Below are positions 47,614 through 47,655 of a DNA stretch of 47,655 bases, in pieces. Made by a program: the position numbers and the translations under genes. Source of the stretch: a virus; IMG/VR virus record IMGVR_UViG_3300017738_000006, positions 1 through 47,655 of that record. The stretch is one strand, 5' to 3'. The notes under the pieces are model-generated. The model did not search any database and was not told the origin of the DNA. It was given only the letters and a program-made list of their open reading frames with translations. Positions within the stretch are counted from its first letter, which is position 1. Every line of letters starts with the position of its first letter.

Positions 47614-47655
47614 AAAAACTCTCTGGATACTTATTGCATTTATAGATTACAAACA

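Noticed and set aside
1-47655. tRNA genes, rRNA, insertion sequences and integrase/attachment sites
   Set aside because: I saw no cloverleaf-forming segments, transposase or integrase frames; the content is typical lytic T4-like structure genes.

Overview
This window is the virion-structure region of a T4-like contractile-tailed phage (Straboviridae/Kyanoviridae-type relative) with AT-rich DNA. It resembles the marine T4-like phages of cyanobacteria or SAR11-type bacteria. The evidence is the near-complete set of T4 virion genes in T4-like order, the DUF4815 and glycine-rich fibre proteins, the TATAAATA-type late promoters and the cargo of 2-oxoglutarate dioxygenases. No photosynthesis gene, tRNA or host-specific marker is present, so the host cannot be named.

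Layout. Almost everything lies on the minus strand, so transcription runs from high to low coordinates. At the right end are two genes under a sigma-70-type promoter (47195-47223) and a second such promoter (46577-46605) ahead of a conserved small protein and two dioxygenases (45054-46554). A late promoter at 45022-45029 then opens a cargo operon: two small proteins, a flavin-dependent tryptophan-halogenase-like enzyme, a DUF6445-like dioxygenase, a second dioxygenase and a 45-residue membrane protein (41468-45002). A membrane/secreted trio (40380-41409) precedes the baseplate block: gp5 hub with a C-terminal hydrolase, gp25, gp6, a giant protein in the gp7 position, gp8 and a giant DUF4815 protein (22316-40346). 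Next come fibres and adhesin-like proteins (15333-22314, including an S74 chaperone fibre and a polyglycine protein). The neck and packaging genes 13, 14, 15, 16 and 17 follow (9920-15321), then tail sheath 18, tail tube 19, portal 20, two small prohead-core-like genes, an extra 161-residue protein, protease 21, scaffold 22 and major capsid 23 (183-8907). A strong terminator follows gene 23, and a tail-tube-like gene is cut by the left edge.

Exceptions to the strand rule are a two-gene plus-strand islet between genes 18 and 17 (a zinc protein related to HNH nucleases but lacking the catalytic histidines, plus a dioxygenase) and a plus-strand MIP18/DUF59 iron-sulphur-assembly-like gene at the right end.

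The most unusual content is: (1) the late halogenase-dioxygenase operon and six 2OG-Fe(II) oxygenase-like genes overall; (2) a cupredoxin-like domain with a plausible His-Cys-His-Met copper site inside a 1782-residue baseplate protein; (3) an acidic LDGTDxxxxxAGDxIxLE repeat spread over six virion proteins; (4) three genes whose late promoter sits exactly five bases before the ATG, predicting leaderless mRNAs; (5) a gp5 whose hydrolase follows rather than precedes the beta-helix region.
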